A DNA stretch of 64,000 bases from Sphingopyxis sp. BSN-002 (GCF_022024275.1 NZ_CP091804.1:1426001-1490000), one strand, 5' to 3'; positions 6,420-17,047 are shown, numbered from the stretch's first letter. A program made the numbers and translations. The notes: generated by a model not told the origin, from the sequence alone.

Positions 6420-8216
6420 ATGCAATTCCGGGGGGTGCGGCTTATCGCCGCAGGGGTACTGGCAAGTGCCAGCAGCGCGGGGGCGCAAGAGGCGGGGAAC
6501 AAGATCATTTCGGCGCCGCAACCGCCGCCGGTGCAGATGGTCGTTGCGCCGCCCGCCCCGCCGTCGGTCCTGCGTGCCGATTCGATCGAGGATGAAACCG
6601 CACGCTGGGGCGCGACACCGGTACAGGCACCGCCGCCGGCGACGCTGGACAAGAAGATACTGAAGCAGTTGCGCCGCGAACAGGAGCAGAACCGGCAGGC
6701 CTGCATCAAGGGCGGGGCACTCAAGTCCTGGATGGCAAAGTCGATACTCGCCGCCTGCGACAAGCTGCTGGCCCAGGCGCCCCCGGCCGACGCCGCCGGC
6801 TATTATCGCGCCCAGATTCTGCAGCGCCGCGCGCTGTCGCTGACGATATTGGGCGGCAACCGGCTGGCGATCGCCGCGCTCGACGAATCCGACCGGCTGG
6901 GCGCCGCCGCAAACGACGGCTTTTTCAAGCTCGGGATCGGGGTCGGCAACGACCTTCTGCGGGCCCAGGCACTGCGCCAGCTCGGCAAGACCGACGAGGC
7001 CATCGCCCTGCTCGGCAAGGTTCGCGCCGCGCGTCCCTATGCATCGAGCATCGTCGAAGCCGCCGACCGGCTGGAGAATGTGATCACCCCGGGACCGGCA
7101 AATCTGCGCCGCCTGTCAGAGGCGCGTATACCGATCGACCCCGAAATGCTGCGGGTTCTGTTCCTGATCGACCTTGTGGAAGGCCGGCTGGAGGATGCCG
7201 CGCAATCGGGCGACCAGATCAGCCTTCGCGAGCCGAAGATGCGCGGCGGCTGGGCGATCATCGGCGGCCCCGACGAATTCGAGACACTCGACCGGCAAGT
7301 CGTTTTCGGCAGCCTGCGCGCCTATGTGGCGGCTGCGCTCGGCAACCGCAGCAAAGCCGACGCGCTGTTCGCCGAAAGCCGCGCCGCGATCACCGACTAT
7401 GCCGGTCCCGATCCGCGGTCGCTCGACCGCCGCGCGGCCGAGTGGAAGGTCAACCAGTATCTCGCCCGCGTGAAGCAGGGCGAGGAGGCCGGAAAGTCGA
7501 TCGCCCTCGCCGAAACGCTGATCGCGCTGCGGCAGGATCGGGGCGCGCTGACGATCGAAGGCATCGAGAAAAAAGCCGAGGAGATGGACAAGGCGCCGCT
7601 GGTCCTGCCGATCCTGGTCGAACTGATGCGGCAGGTCGAAGGACGTCAGGCCCGCGAGGCAAAGGCCACCGCCGACATGGCGACGCGCCAGATGCTCGCC
7701 GGACTGGGAATGGTCGATCCGGGCGAGCTTGCCGCCCTGCTGCCAAAGCCCGAATCGCTCGATCTGGTTCCGAAATTCGGATCGAGCCCGAGCATGCTCT
7801 GGTTCGGTGGCGGTCCGGGCTGGTCGCAGTCGAAGGAAGGCGACGGGAACATCCGCACCGTCCGTTACGAAACCGATTTCGGCAGCAAGGCCATGATGGA
7901 GGAAATGCTGCTTCTCGCCTCCGCGCACCTCGCGCGCCAGGAAGGCAAGGACGGTTTTCTGGTGCTCGCGAGCCGCAGTTTCGCGCGGCAGACGACGATG
8001 GTCAGCTATTGGGGCGGTTCTTCGACCTATGATTCAGGTTTCGAGGCCCAGGCGCGCATTCAGCTGGTCGACACGGCGAACCTGCCGCCCGAACTCGCCG
8101 GCCAGAAGGGGCGGATCATCACCGCCGCACAGATCGAACGCGACCTCCAGCCCCGATATCAGAGCTATTTCGCCGAACGCGCCGCGATCAAGGAAGCGAA
8201 AAAGAAGGCGCGTTGA
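6420..8216 (+). CDS. Large exported protein of unknown function
   Basis: The 598-residue protein starts at ATG 6420, chosen because AAAGGAGGGG at 6409-6418 is an excellent ribosome binding site and a signal peptide follows directly (AAGVLASASSAGAQ). A Pro-rich linker leads into a helical part with TPR-like pairs (LGKTDEAIALLGKVRAARP near residue 190). The last 150 residues look different, with FLVLASRSFARQTTMVSYWG and GFEAQARIQLVD, which resembles the exported CC0125/CC1285-type domain; that resemblance is tentative. It is transcribed away from the Sel1 protein, so the pair may act together. Function not recognised. Confidence 0.8.
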   Translation: MQFRGVRLIAAGVLASASSAGAQEAGNKIISAPQPPPVQMVVAPPAPPSVLRADSIEDETARWGATPVQAPPPATLDKKILKQLRREQEQNRQACIKGGALKSWMAKSILAACDKLLAQAPPADAAGYYRAQILQRRALSLTILGGNRLAIAALDESDRLGAAANDGFFKLGIGVGNDLLRAQALRQLGKTDEAIALLGKVRAARPYASSIVEAADRLENVITPGPANLRRLSEARIPIDPEMLRVLFLIDLVEGRLEDAAQSGDQISLREPKMRGGWAIIGGPDEFETLDRQVVFGSLRAYVAAALGNRSKADALFAESRAAITDYAGPDPRSLDRRAAEWKVNQYLARVKQGEEAGKSIALAETLIALRQDRGALTIEGIEKKAEEMDKAPLVLPILVELMRQVEGRQAREAKATADMATRQMLAGLGMVDPGELAALLPKPESLDLVPKFGSSPSMLWFGGGPGWSQSKEGDGNIRTVRYETDFGSKAMMEEMLLLASAHLARQEGKDGFLVLASRSFARQTTMVSYWGGSSTYDSGFEAQARIQLVDTANLPPELAGQKGRIITAAQIERDLQPRYQSYFAERAAIKEAKKKAR

Positions 8217-8226
8217 GCATAGAAAA

Positions 8227-8258
8227 GGGCCGGAGGATTGCTCCTCCGGCCCCGTTTC
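8227..8258. terminator. Bidirectional terminator between the unknown exported protein and groL
   Basis: A perfect 11-bp stem (GGGCCGGAGGA at 8227-8237, TCCTCCGGCCC at 8242-8252) with a TTGC loop is followed by GTTTCTC on the plus strand and TTTTCT on the minus strand. It lies between the converging stops at 8216 and 8288 and can serve both. Confidence 0.85.
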
Positions 8259-8287
8259 TCGTTGGCTGAGCGCCGAACGGTACGGAC

Positions 8288-9943
<1,656 letters not shown>

Positions 9944-9973
9944 TCAAATAGAATGAAACTGGGAAGAATGGGC

Positions 9974-10261
9974 TCAGGCGAGAACGCCGAGGATGTCCGA
10001 TTCCTTCATGATCAGCAGCTCTTCGCCGTCGACCTTGACTTCGGTGCCCGACCATTTGCCGAACAGGATGCGGTCACCCGACTTGACGTCGAGCGGGGTC
10101 ACCTTGCCGTCTTCGGCCTTGGTGCCGCTGCCGACGGCGACGACTTCGCCTTCCTGCGGCTTTTCCTTGGCGGTGTCGGGGATGATGATGCCGCCAGCCG
10201 TCTTTTCTTCGGCTTCGATACGGCGGACGAGCACGCGGTCGTGCAGCGGACGAAATTGCAT
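9974..10261 (-). CDS. groS: Co-chaperonin GroES (10 kDa)
   Basis: The 95-residue protein starts [20 protein letters not shown] and contains [18 protein letters not shown], the mobile loop region that contacts GroEL, and [14 protein letters not shown]. Start at 10261 gives the standard GroES length. GGAGGG about seven bases upstream is the ribosome binding site, which rules out the upstream in-frame ATG at 10306 that would lie inside the regulatory element. First gene of groESL. Confidence 0.99.
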   Translation of the reverse strand: MQFRPLHDRVLVRRIEAEEKTAGGIIIPDTAKEKPQEGEVVAVGSGTKAEDGKVTPLDVKSGDRILFGKWSGTEVKVDGEELLIMKESDILGVLA

Positions 10262-10295
10262 GGAAATCCCTCCAGAGATGGAAATGATATCGTTC

Positions 10296-10322
10296 TTAGC
10301 ACTCACAAGGGGCGAGTGCTAA
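10296..10322. promoter_or_regulatory. CIRCE element (HrcA operator)
   Basis: TTAGCACTC at 10296-10304, nine bases, then GAGTGCTAA at 10314-10322 is an exact match to the CIRCE consensus. It sits between the promoter and the groS start and is bound by the HrcA repressor, released on heat shock. hrcA itself is not in the window. Confidence 0.97.
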
Positions 10323-10330
10323 CACGGCGC

Positions 10331-10360
10331 CATATGGGTGGGAGTCAGATAGGCGTCAAG
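10331..10360 (-). promoter_or_regulatory. groESL promoter, RpoH-like with housekeeping features
   Basis: On the minus strand CTTGAC at 10360-10355 and CCATAT at 10337-10332 resemble both the alphaproteobacterial heat shock promoter (CTTG-N17/18-CYTATNT type) and a sigma-70 promoter with a weak -10 box. The position directly upstream of the CIRCE element supports it. Dual heat shock sigma factor and HrcA control is common for groESL in alphaproteobacteria. Confidence 0.55.
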
Positions 10361-10394
10361 CGCCGCGCTACAAGAATCTTGTGAAGCTTTTCGG

Positions 10395-11792
10395 TCAGGC
10401 CGGTAGCAGGCCGAGACGGGCGCGCATCCGCCAGCGCGCAAGCAGCAATGCCGCAACGACGATGAGCCCCACCGCGAGCCCGATCCATACGCCGACACCC
10501 GCGAGCGGAGTCCAGAAGCCGAGGTAGATCGCGGTGCCATAACCCGCGATCCAGTAACCGCAGACGGCGATGATCATCGGGATGCGCGTGTCCTGCAGGC
10601 CGCGGAGAACGCCCGCCGCGACGGCCTGCGCCCCGTCGAACAGCTGGAAAGCCGCAGCGACGACAAGAAACTGCATCGCGAAGCCGACGAGCGCGGCGTT
10701 GCGCGCCGCATCGACGTCGACATAGATCGACAGGACGAGCGACGGGAACAGCCACATCAACAGCGCGGTAAAACCCATGAAGCCGATGCCGAGCGCCAGC
10801 GAGGCATAGCCCGCCATTCCGATCCCGCGATGATCCTTTGCGCCATAGGCTAGGCCGACGCGGATCGTCGCCGCCTGCGCGACCCCGAACGGAATCTGGA
10901 AGGCGAGCGCCGCGACCTGCAGCGCGATCGTGTGTCCCGCGAGCTGCGCCTTGCCGATGCGGCCCATCAGGAAAGCCGCGCCGGTGAACAGGCCGGCTTC
11001 GGCCAGAATGGTCAGGCTGATCGGCGTGCCGATCCGCAGCATCTCGAAGAAACGGCTCCATTCGCTGCGCCACCAGTTGCCGAACAGGCGATAGCGACGA
11101 AGGCGCCGGTCGCTCTGGATGACCACGACATAGGCCAGCAGGATCAGGGTCGAAGTGATGACGCTGGAAATCGCCGACCCGTGGAGGCCGAGCGCGGGCA
11201 TGCCGAGATGGCCGAACACGAGTACCCAGTTGCCGAGCGCGTTGACGAAGAGCGCGCCGAAGGTGATCATCGTCGCGATCGCCGGGCGGCCGAGCGCCGA
11301 GACGAAGATGCGCAGCACCGCCGCCGCGATCATCGGGAACATGCCGAGCATCAGGATCAGCAGAAAGCTGGCCGCGCGCGTTGTCAGCTCTTCGGGCTGG
11401 CCCGTCGCACGCATGATCGGCCCGCCGAGCGCACAGACGCCCATGAAGAGAAGCGAGACGAGCGCACTCAGCCACAGCGCCATGCGCACCGTACGGCGCA
11501 CCTCGCGAACGCTGTGCTTGCGCCGGCCGAGTTCGGCGGCGATCAGCGGCGCTGCGGCGCTGACGAGACCGGTTCCGGTCCATAGCAGGAGCCCGAAGAT
11601 CGAGACTCCCAGCGACGAGGCCGCCAGATCCCTGTCACCGAGCCGCGCGACGAAAATGACGTCGATTGCATGGACCATCATCTGAAGCAGGTTCGCCGCC
11701 GCCAGCGGCACGGCAAGCGCCAGCGTCGCGCGGAATTCCGAGCGGAAATTCTGCGGACGATCCGCAGTCAGGGGGGCAGCCTGCTCCAGCAT
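10395..11792 (-). CDS. MATE family multidrug/metabolite antiporter (NorM-like)
   Basis: The 465-residue protein has about twelve hydrophobic segments and typical MATE features: LALAVPLAAANLLQMMV in helix 1, DVIFVARLGDRDLAA after helix 2, and GVAQAATIRVGLAYGAKDH at the start of the second half. It should export cationic compounds or metabolites across the inner membrane by Na+ or H+ antiport. The substrate cannot be told from sequence. It is monocistronic, with a 133-base gap before groS, and shows no operon link to neighbours. Confidence 0.93.
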   Translation of the reverse strand: MLEQAAPLTADRPQNFRSEFRATLALAVPLAAANLLQMMVHAIDVIFVARLGDRDLAASSLGVSIFGLLLWTGTGLVSAAAPLIAAELGRRKHSVREVRRTVRMALWLSALVSLLFMGVCALGGPIMRATGQPEELTTRAASFLLILMLGMFPMIAAAVLRIFVSALGRPAIATMITFGALFVNALGNWVLVFGHLGMPALGLHGSAISSVITSTLILLAYVVVIQSDRRLRRYRLFGNWWRSEWSRFFEMLRIGTPISLTILAEAGLFTGAAFLMGRIGKAQLAGHTIALQVAALAFQIPFGVAQAATIRVGLAYGAKDHRGIGMAGYASLALGIGFMGFTALLMWLFPSLVLSIYVDVDAARNAALVGFAMQFLVVAAAFQLFDGAQAVAAGVLRGLQDTRIPMIIAVCGYWIAGYGTAIYLGFWTPLAGVGVWIGLAVGLIVVAALLLARWRMRARLGLLPA

Positions 11793-11892
11793 AGCCGGCC
11801 CGGATAGGCGCGGCCCGGGGGCGGTTCAATAGGATCCAGACGCAGCGAAACGTTTCGTTCGTCGGGGGTGGCAAAAAGGCAACAGCCGCGGC

Positions 11893-12465
11893 TCAGTTGC
11901 TCCAGACCATTGCCATTTCATAGGCGAAGGCGAGGAAGGTCAGCGTCAGCCCGACGACGAACAGCCGGTAGGCATAGGCCAGAAACCGGTATTTGCGCCG
12001 CGCGAGGATCACGCCGTTCTGGTAGGTGTCGCGTAGCATCGTCTCGTAAAGATCTTCCTCGGTCCTGAGACGTGCCTTCACCGCATCGATGAACTCCTGC
12101 TCGTCCATCTGCTCGAAGCGGCCGAAGAACAGGATGTTGCTGTGATCCTTGCCGTCCCGGTAAACCGCCGGCGGCGCCTTGCCGACGCGCGGCAGCACCG
12201 CCGAGATCGCGAGCAGCGCCGACAGGAAGGAAAAGGTCGCGAGTACCGTCAGCGGCATTGCGAAAGCGCCCGCCCCGACCCGCGCCTGCCCGACGGCCAG
12301 CGTAAAGACCACGAAGGTCGCGCCCATCAGGATCGACGCCTTCTGGTCGGCCATCTGCGACAGCTGCATCGTGATCTGCTGGTTGGTGCGGACGAGGTGT
12401 ACAGCATTCGGCGGAAAGGAAATCGCCGGCCGCTCAGCCGCCCCGTTCGACTTTTCGCTGTCCAT
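11893..12465 (-). CDS. PycTM-like membrane protein (Pycsar effector family, formerly DUF5706)
   Basis: The 190-residue protein has the family hallmark of an N-terminal helix leading into ADQKASILMGATFVVFTLAV (residues 41-60), a second membrane segment (residues 70-95), a soluble middle of about 60 residues and a C-terminal membrane segment (FVVGLTLTFLAFAYEM). Members near a pyrimidine cyclase are Pycsar antiphage effectors that damage the membrane on cCMP or cUMP binding. No cyclase is adjacent here, and the neighbour upstream is the divergent sphingolipid acyl carrier protein gene. A housekeeping role is therefore at least as likely as defence. Confidence 0.7.
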   Translation of the reverse strand: MDSEKSNGAAERPAISFPPNAVHLVRTNQQITMQLSQMADQKASILMGATFVVFTLAVGQARVGAGAFAMPLTVLATFSFLSALLAISAVLPRVGKAPPAVYRDGKDHSNILFFGRFEQMDEQEFIDAVKARLRTEEDLYETMLRDTYQNGVILARRKYRFLAYAYRLFVVGLTLTFLAFAYEMAMVWSN

Positions 12466-12629
12466 ACAGTCCCATCCCCTGCCCCGAATGCTCCAGCGAC
12501 CCGGTCACACGGATGACATGAAGCGCCGCGAACGGCAAGATGCTGCCCGATTCCCGCCGCATTCGCTTGCCAAGCGAGGACCATCGCGGCATGCCGCACG
12601 CAACTTTATTCCTTTATGGGACGCACCAC

Positions 12630-12866
12630 ATGAGCACCGCCCTCACCGACCAGATTTACGGCCTGATCGCCCCCTTCAACAAGAAGGGCGTCGAGCTGAC
12701 CGATGCGACGACCTTCGCCGGCGACCTCGAATGGGACAGCCTGACCGTCATGGATTTCGTCGCCGAGGTCGAGGACACGTTCGACATCATCATCAGCATG
12801 AACATGCAGGCCGAGATCGAGACCGTGGGCCAGCTCGTCGCCGCGGTCGAAAAGCTGCAGGGCTGA
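12630..12866 (+). CDS. Acyl carrier protein dedicated to sphingolipid synthesis
   Basis: The 78-residue protein has the phosphopantetheine site EWDSLTVMDFV with Ser37 and a helix pattern typical of ACPs. It differs from the fatty-acid ACP by lacking the usual GADSLD form. One base separates its stop from the ATG of serine palmitoyltransferase, so the two are co-transcribed. In Caulobacter a dedicated ACP next to spt supplies the acyl chain for sphingoid base formation, and the same role is inferred here. An in-frame ATG at 12540 lies too far upstream. Confidence 0.9.
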   Translation: MSTALTDQIYGLIAPFNKKGVELTDATTFAGDLEWDSLTVMDFVAEVEDTFDIIISMNMQAEIETVGQLVAAVEKLQG

Positions 12867-12867
12867 C

Positions 12868-14070
12868 ATGACCGATCTCTTTTCCAAGTTCGATCCGCTG
12901 ATCCAGCAGCGCGAGACGCTGCTCGCGACGGGCGTCACCGATCCGTTCAGCCTGGTCATGGAAAAGGTGGTCTCGCCCACCGTCGCGATCTGCAACGGCC
13001 GCGAGACGATCCTGCTCGGCACCTATAATTATATGGGCATGACCTTCGACGAGGATGTCATCGCCGCGGGCAAGGACGCGCTCGACAAGTTCGGCAGCGG
13101 CACCACGGGCAGCCGCGTGCTCAACGGCACCTATCAGGGGCACAAGGAGTGCGAGGACGCGCTCAAGGAATTTTACGCCATGGACCATGCCATGGTGTTC
13201 TCGACCGGCTATCAGGCGAACCTCGGCATCATCTCGACGATCGCGGGCAAGGGCGACTATGTCATCCTCGACATCGACAGCCATGCGTCGATCTATGACG
13301 GGTGCAAGATGGGTGACGCCGAGATCGTCGCCTTCCGCCACAATGACGTCGAGGCGCTCGAAAAGCGGCTGAAGCGCCTGCCCCCCGAGGCGGGCAAGCT
13401 CGTCGTGCTCGAGGGCGTCTATTCGATGCTCGGCGACATTGCGCCGCTGAAGGAGATGATCCGCGTCTCGAAGGAAGCCGGCGCGATGGTGCTGGTCGAT
13501 GAGGCGCATTCGATGGGCTTCATCGGCGAGCATGGCCGCGGTGTCGCCGAGGCGCAGGGCGTGCTGGACGATGTAGATTTCGTCATCGGCACCTTTTCGA
13601 AGAGCGTCGGCACCGTCGGCGGCTTCTGCGTGTCGAACCATCCGAAGTTCGAGATCATGCGGCTTGTCTGCCGCCCCTATGTGTTCACCGCCTCGCTGCC
13701 GCCGAGCGTCGTCGCGACCGCCGCGACAAGCATCCGCAAGCTGATGCACGGGTCGAACAAGCGCGCGCATCTGTGGGAAAATTCGAAAAAGCTCCACGGA
13801 GGTCTCCGCGCGCTCGGTTTCCAGCTCGGCACCGAAGAACCGCAGTCGGCGATCATCGCCGTCATCATGCCCGATCTCGAACGCGGCGCGATGATGTGGG
13901 AAGCACTGCTGGAAGAGGGGCTGTATGTGAACCTCGCGCGGCCGCCCGCGACCCCTGCCGGGATGACGCTGCTGCGCTGCTCGTTGTGCGCCGAGCACAC
14001 GAGCGAGCAGGTCGACGAGATCCTCGGCCGCTTCGAACGCGCAGGCAAGCGCGCCGGGATCATCGGCTGA
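12868..14070 (+). CDS. spt: Serine palmitoyltransferase
   Basis: The 400-residue PLP enzyme of the alpha-oxoamine synthase family condenses serine with a palmitoyl thioester to 3-ketosphinganine, the first step of sphingolipid synthesis. GTFSKSVGTVGG gives the PLP lysine Lys245. His139 (DIDSHASIYDG), Asp211 and His214 (VDEAHSMGF) match His159, Asp231 and His234 of the Sphingomonas paucimobilis enzyme with a constant offset of 20, as Lys245 does with Lys265. A 2-amino-3-ketobutyrate ligase or AONS identity is unlikely given the ACP partner and the surrounding lipid genes. Confidence 0.97.
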   Translation: MTDLFSKFDPLIQQRETLLATGVTDPFSLVMEKVVSPTVAICNGRETILLGTYNYMGMTFDEDVIAAGKDALDKFGSGTTGSRVLNGTYQGHKECEDALKEFYAMDHAMVFSTGYQANLGIISTIAGKGDYVILDIDSHASIYDGCKMGDAEIVAFRHNDVEALEKRLKRLPPEAGKLVVLEGVYSMLGDIAPLKEMIRVSKEAGAMVLVDEAHSMGFIGEHGRGVAEAQGVLDDVDFVIGTFSKSVGTVGGFCVSNHPKFEIMRLVCRPYVFTASLPPSVVATAATSIRKLMHGSNKRAHLWENSKKLHGGLRALGFQLGTEEPQSAIIAVIMPDLERGAMMWEALLEEGLYVNLARPPATPAGMTLLRCSLCAEHTSEQVDEILGRFERAGKRAGIIG

Positions 14071-14183
14071 AGCGGCGTACCTCGCCGACCAGCGGATTCC
14101 TTTTCACGGCGAACTGAAGCGCGGGACGGGCTGCACGGCCTTCCCCGCTTTGCCCCGCCACGCTTGTCCGGTACAAGTTCCGC

Positions 14184-16145
14184 GTGTTCGAGAGGGATTT
14201 CGAAAATGACGCCGAGGGGCGGCGGGAGCGGCTGCGCTTCTGGCTGACGATCGGATTGGGGGCGATCCTGACCGGGGTCGTCGTCGCGCTCGTCCTGTTG
14301 CTCTCTCGCGCGAACGATAATTACGACCGCTCGCTCGGCTGGCAGGCGCACAGCCTCGAGGTGATCTCGCAGACACGTAGCCTCGACGCCGCGCTCGCGC
14401 GCTCCGAAGCCGCGCTCGGGCGCTTCGCGGTCGGGCTGCAGAAAGAGGACGGGCGCGTCTATCAGCACCAGTGGGGCGTATCGCAGCAATATCTGACGCT
14501 GCTTCAGCGCAACGTCCGCGACAACCCGAAGCAGGCCGAGCTCGTCGGCAAGCTGACCGCCGAACTGAAGGCGCGCGGCGACCAGCTCGGCGATGCCGCG
14601 CTCAGCGCCAATTATCGCCAGACCGTCGCCGCCATCTCCAAATATAATGCCGCAGGACATGACGCCGCGCTGATCCGCATCGACCGGCTGCTTTCCGAAC
14701 TGATCCGCAACGAGCGGACGATCCTCGCCGAACGCAACCGCCTGGCCGCGTCGGACCGGGCGAGCCTGAACCAGGCGATCCTCCTTTTCTCGCTGCTCGG
14801 TGCCGCGGCGGCGGTGATCGCGATCGCGGCGACCGTCTCGCTCGTCCGCGCCGAAAGCGAGCGCCGCGCCGCGCGCCGCGAGACACTATTCGAGGCCGAT
14901 CGCGCCATGCTGCTGTCGGCAGCGGTCGAGGAACGGACCGTCGAGCTGGCGCGGGCCAATGATGCGCTGCGCAGCGAGATGAACGAACGCGAGACCGCCG
15001 AAGCGCAACTCCGCCAAGCACAGAAGATGGAGGCGGTCGGCCAGCTGACCGGCGGCATCGCGCACGACTTCAACAATATGCTCGCCGTCGTCGTCGGCGG
15101 GCTCGAGCTCGCCCAGCGGCTGGTCGTCAGCGCGCCCGAAAAGGCGCAACGGCACATGAACAACGCGATGGACGGCGCGAACCGCGCCGCCGACCTGACC
15201 CGCCGTCTGCTCGCCTTCGCACGCTCGGAACCCGCGCGGCCCGAAATGGTGCTCGTCGACGAGTGCATCGCGGGCTTCGGCGAGTTGATCGAGCGGACGA
15301 TCGGCGACCGCATCGCCCTGACGCTCGACCTGAAGGCCGAAGGCCTGTCGTGCTGGGTCGACCGGCAGCAATTCGAAAATGCCCTGCTCAACCTCGCGGT
15401 CAACGCGCGCGACGCGATGGACGGCCATGGCTCGCTGACAATCCGGACGCTGCGCGACGACGAGGATCAGGCTGCGGCGCTTGCGGTACAGGTTATCGAT
15501 ACGGGTTGCGGCATGTCGCCCGAAGTCCTCGAGCGCGTGTTCGATCCCTTCTATACGACCAAGCCCGCAGGTCAGGGCACGGGGCTCGGCATGAGCCAGG
15601 TCTTCGCTTTCTGCCGCCAGTCGGACGGCGAGGTCCAGATTTCATCGACCGAGGGCGAAGGAACGAGCGTTGCGATGCTGCTCCCCGTCGCCAAGCCCGA
15701 ACAGCACCACGCGTCGGCAAGCGAAGCCGATGGCGACCCCGGCGAGGCTGCGCCGGCCGATACGCTGAGCATATTGGTCGTCGAGGACGACAAGCGCGTG
15801 CTCATCGCAACCGTCGATGCGGTCGAGGAGCTCGGACACAAGGCCGTCGCCTGTGCCAATCCGCTCGAGGCCGAGACGCTGGTCGAACGCCACGGCGGCT
15901 TCGACCTCATCCTCTCGGACGTGCTGATGCCCGAACTGACCGGGCCCGAAATGGTCGCACAGCTTAAGCAGCGCTGGCCCGAACTGTCGGTGTTGTTCGT
16001 CACCGGCTACGCCGGAGACGCCAGCGAGATTGCGGCTTTCGGAGATCACGATGTCCTGCGCAAACCCTTCACGCTGACCGCGCTCGATCAGGCGATCCGG
16101 CGCAGCGGCGACGCGAGGCCCGAAGGCCAGCGGCTGGCCAGCTGA
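14184..16145 (+). CDS. Hybrid sensor histidine kinase with receiver domain
   Basis: The 653-residue protein has a membrane helix at 18-40, a CHASE3-like helical sensor at about 45-190, a second membrane helix at 197-220 and a coiled coil. The kinase core follows with the H-box GGIAHDFNNML (His294), N-box NLAVNARDAM and G-boxes DTGCGMS and GTGLGMSQ. A receiver at about 528-645 carries phosphoacceptor Asp579 (LSDVLMPE). Start is GTG 14184. It lacks an output domain and has no DNA-binding regulator beside it, so it probably signals through a phosphorelay. It follows spt by 113 bases on the same strand; the stimulus is unknown. Confidence 0.93.
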   Translation: MFERDFENDAEGRRERLRFWLTIGLGAILTGVVVALVLLLSRANDNYDRSLGWQAHSLEVISQTRSLDAALARSEAALGRFAVGLQKEDGRVYQHQWGVSQQYLTLLQRNVRDNPKQAELVGKLTAELKARGDQLGDAALSANYRQTVAAISKYNAAGHDAALIRIDRLLSELIRNERTILAERNRLAASDRASLNQAILLFSLLGAAAAVIAIAATVSLVRAESERRAARRETLFEADRAMLLSAAVEERTVELARANDALRSEMNERETAEAQLRQAQKMEAVGQLTGGIAHDFNNMLAVVVGGLELAQRLVVSAPEKAQRHMNNAMDGANRAADLTRRLLAFARSEPARPEMVLVDECIAGFGELIERTIGDRIALTLDLKAEGLSCWVDRQQFENALLNLAVNARDAMDGHGSLTIRTLRDDEDQAAALAVQVIDTGCGMSPEVLERVFDPFYTTKPAGQGTGLGMSQVFAFCRQSDGEVQISSTEGEGTSVAMLLPVAKPEQHHASASEADGDPGEAAPADTLSILVVEDDKRVLIATVDAVEELGHKAVACANPLEAETLVERHGGFDLILSDVLMPELTGPEMVAQLKQRWPELSVLFVTGYAGDASEIAAFGDHDVLRKPFTLTALDQAIRRSGDARPEGQRLAS

Positions 16146-16176
16146 TCCCGTTCGACGCATTTCCCAAGGAAAATGC

Positions 16177-17037
16177 CTAGCGAATTGCGCCGCTTTTCAT
16201 CAGGCGGGGCACCAGCGTCAGCGCAGCAACGAGCGGCCAGCGGCGCTGCCACGGCTTGATCTCGATCTTCGTGCCCGCATGGCGGTTGATCTTCCACGCG
16301 AGATAATCGATCCCGCCGGCGTAGGTCAGGCTGGCCTTTGCCAGACGCGCGACGCTGAGCAACTTGCCTTCGATCCGGCGGCGCGCCCAGCCGCCGCCCG
16401 ATGCTTCGGCCTGTATCGCAGCCGCTGCCGCCTCGCCGAAACGCACATAGCGATCGGGTTCGGCATCGACCACCGACTGCGCGCGCGTCGTGCGTTCGGC
16501 GCGAAGTTCGACCGAATAGGTCAGCGAAAAGGCACGGCGCCACCAGTCGAGCACCGCTTCGCCGGCGATCCGTCCAGCCGCGGCAAGCAAGGTCGGCGCG
16601 GCGCGCGCCACCGCAGTCACCGCGCGACCCCGCGCCGTGTCGTCGACGGCCCAGACGAGCCGCGAAGGCTGCGCGAAACGTGCCCACACCGAAACGTTGC
16701 GCGTCTCCGGCCCGTTCAGGCGATCGAAGTCGGCCTCGCTCAGCACGGCATATTTTGCGATCAGCCCGTCATGCTGGAACGGAAAGACGTTCGGCGGAAT
16801 CAGCCGGTTCGCGATCGCCATCCAGCGCTTCGGATAGGCGTCGCCATAGTCGGACACGATCAGGTAGAAATCGAGCATCAGTCCGTCGAGTTCGCTCTCG
16901 CGGAGGCAGCTGCCATAAAAGAGCACCGCGCGGGCGCTCCCCGGATATCGGGCCGCGATCGCCGCCGCCATCGCCGCGACGCGCGGATCGACGGGCGCGG
17001 ACAGCTCTTCGCGAACGAGGCTCGTGATATCGGACAT
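16177..17037 (-). CDS. Tam41-like nucleotidyltransferase, possible CDP-lipid synthase
   Basis: The 286-residue protein resembles Tam41, the mitochondrial CDP-diacylglycerol synthase. It has FYGSCLRESELDGLMLDF (nucleotidyltransferase-type GS motif then acidic residues, positions about 39-57), KYAVLSEADFDRL near residue 94 and WARFAQPSRLVW near residue 117, in the same order as the eukaryotic family. It lies 10 bases behind the lipid kinase-like gene in one operon next to spt. Tam41 transfers CMP to a lipid phosphate; here ceramide 1-phosphate is a candidate acceptor, which is inference. A generic nucleotidyltransferase is the fallback. Confidence 0.6.
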   Translation of the reverse strand: MSDITSLVREELSAPVDPRVAAMAAAIAARYPGSARAVLFYGSCLRESELDGLMLDFYLIVSDYGDAYPKRWMAIANRLIPPNVFPFQHDGLIAKYAVLSEADFDRLNGPETRNVSVWARFAQPSRLVWAVDDTARGRAVTAVARAAPTLLAAAGRIAGEAVLDWWRRAFSLTYSVELRAERTTRAQSVVDAEPDRYVRFGEAAAAAIQAEASGGGWARRRIEGKLLSVARLAKASLTYAGGIDYLAWKINRHAGTKIEIKPWQRRWPLVAALTLVPRLMKSGAIR

Positions 17038-17047
17038 CGCCGCGGCC

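Noticed and set aside
16146..16176. A short hairpin between the hybrid kinase and the Tam41-like gene as terminator
   Set aside because: The stem has a bulge and no U-tract on either strand.
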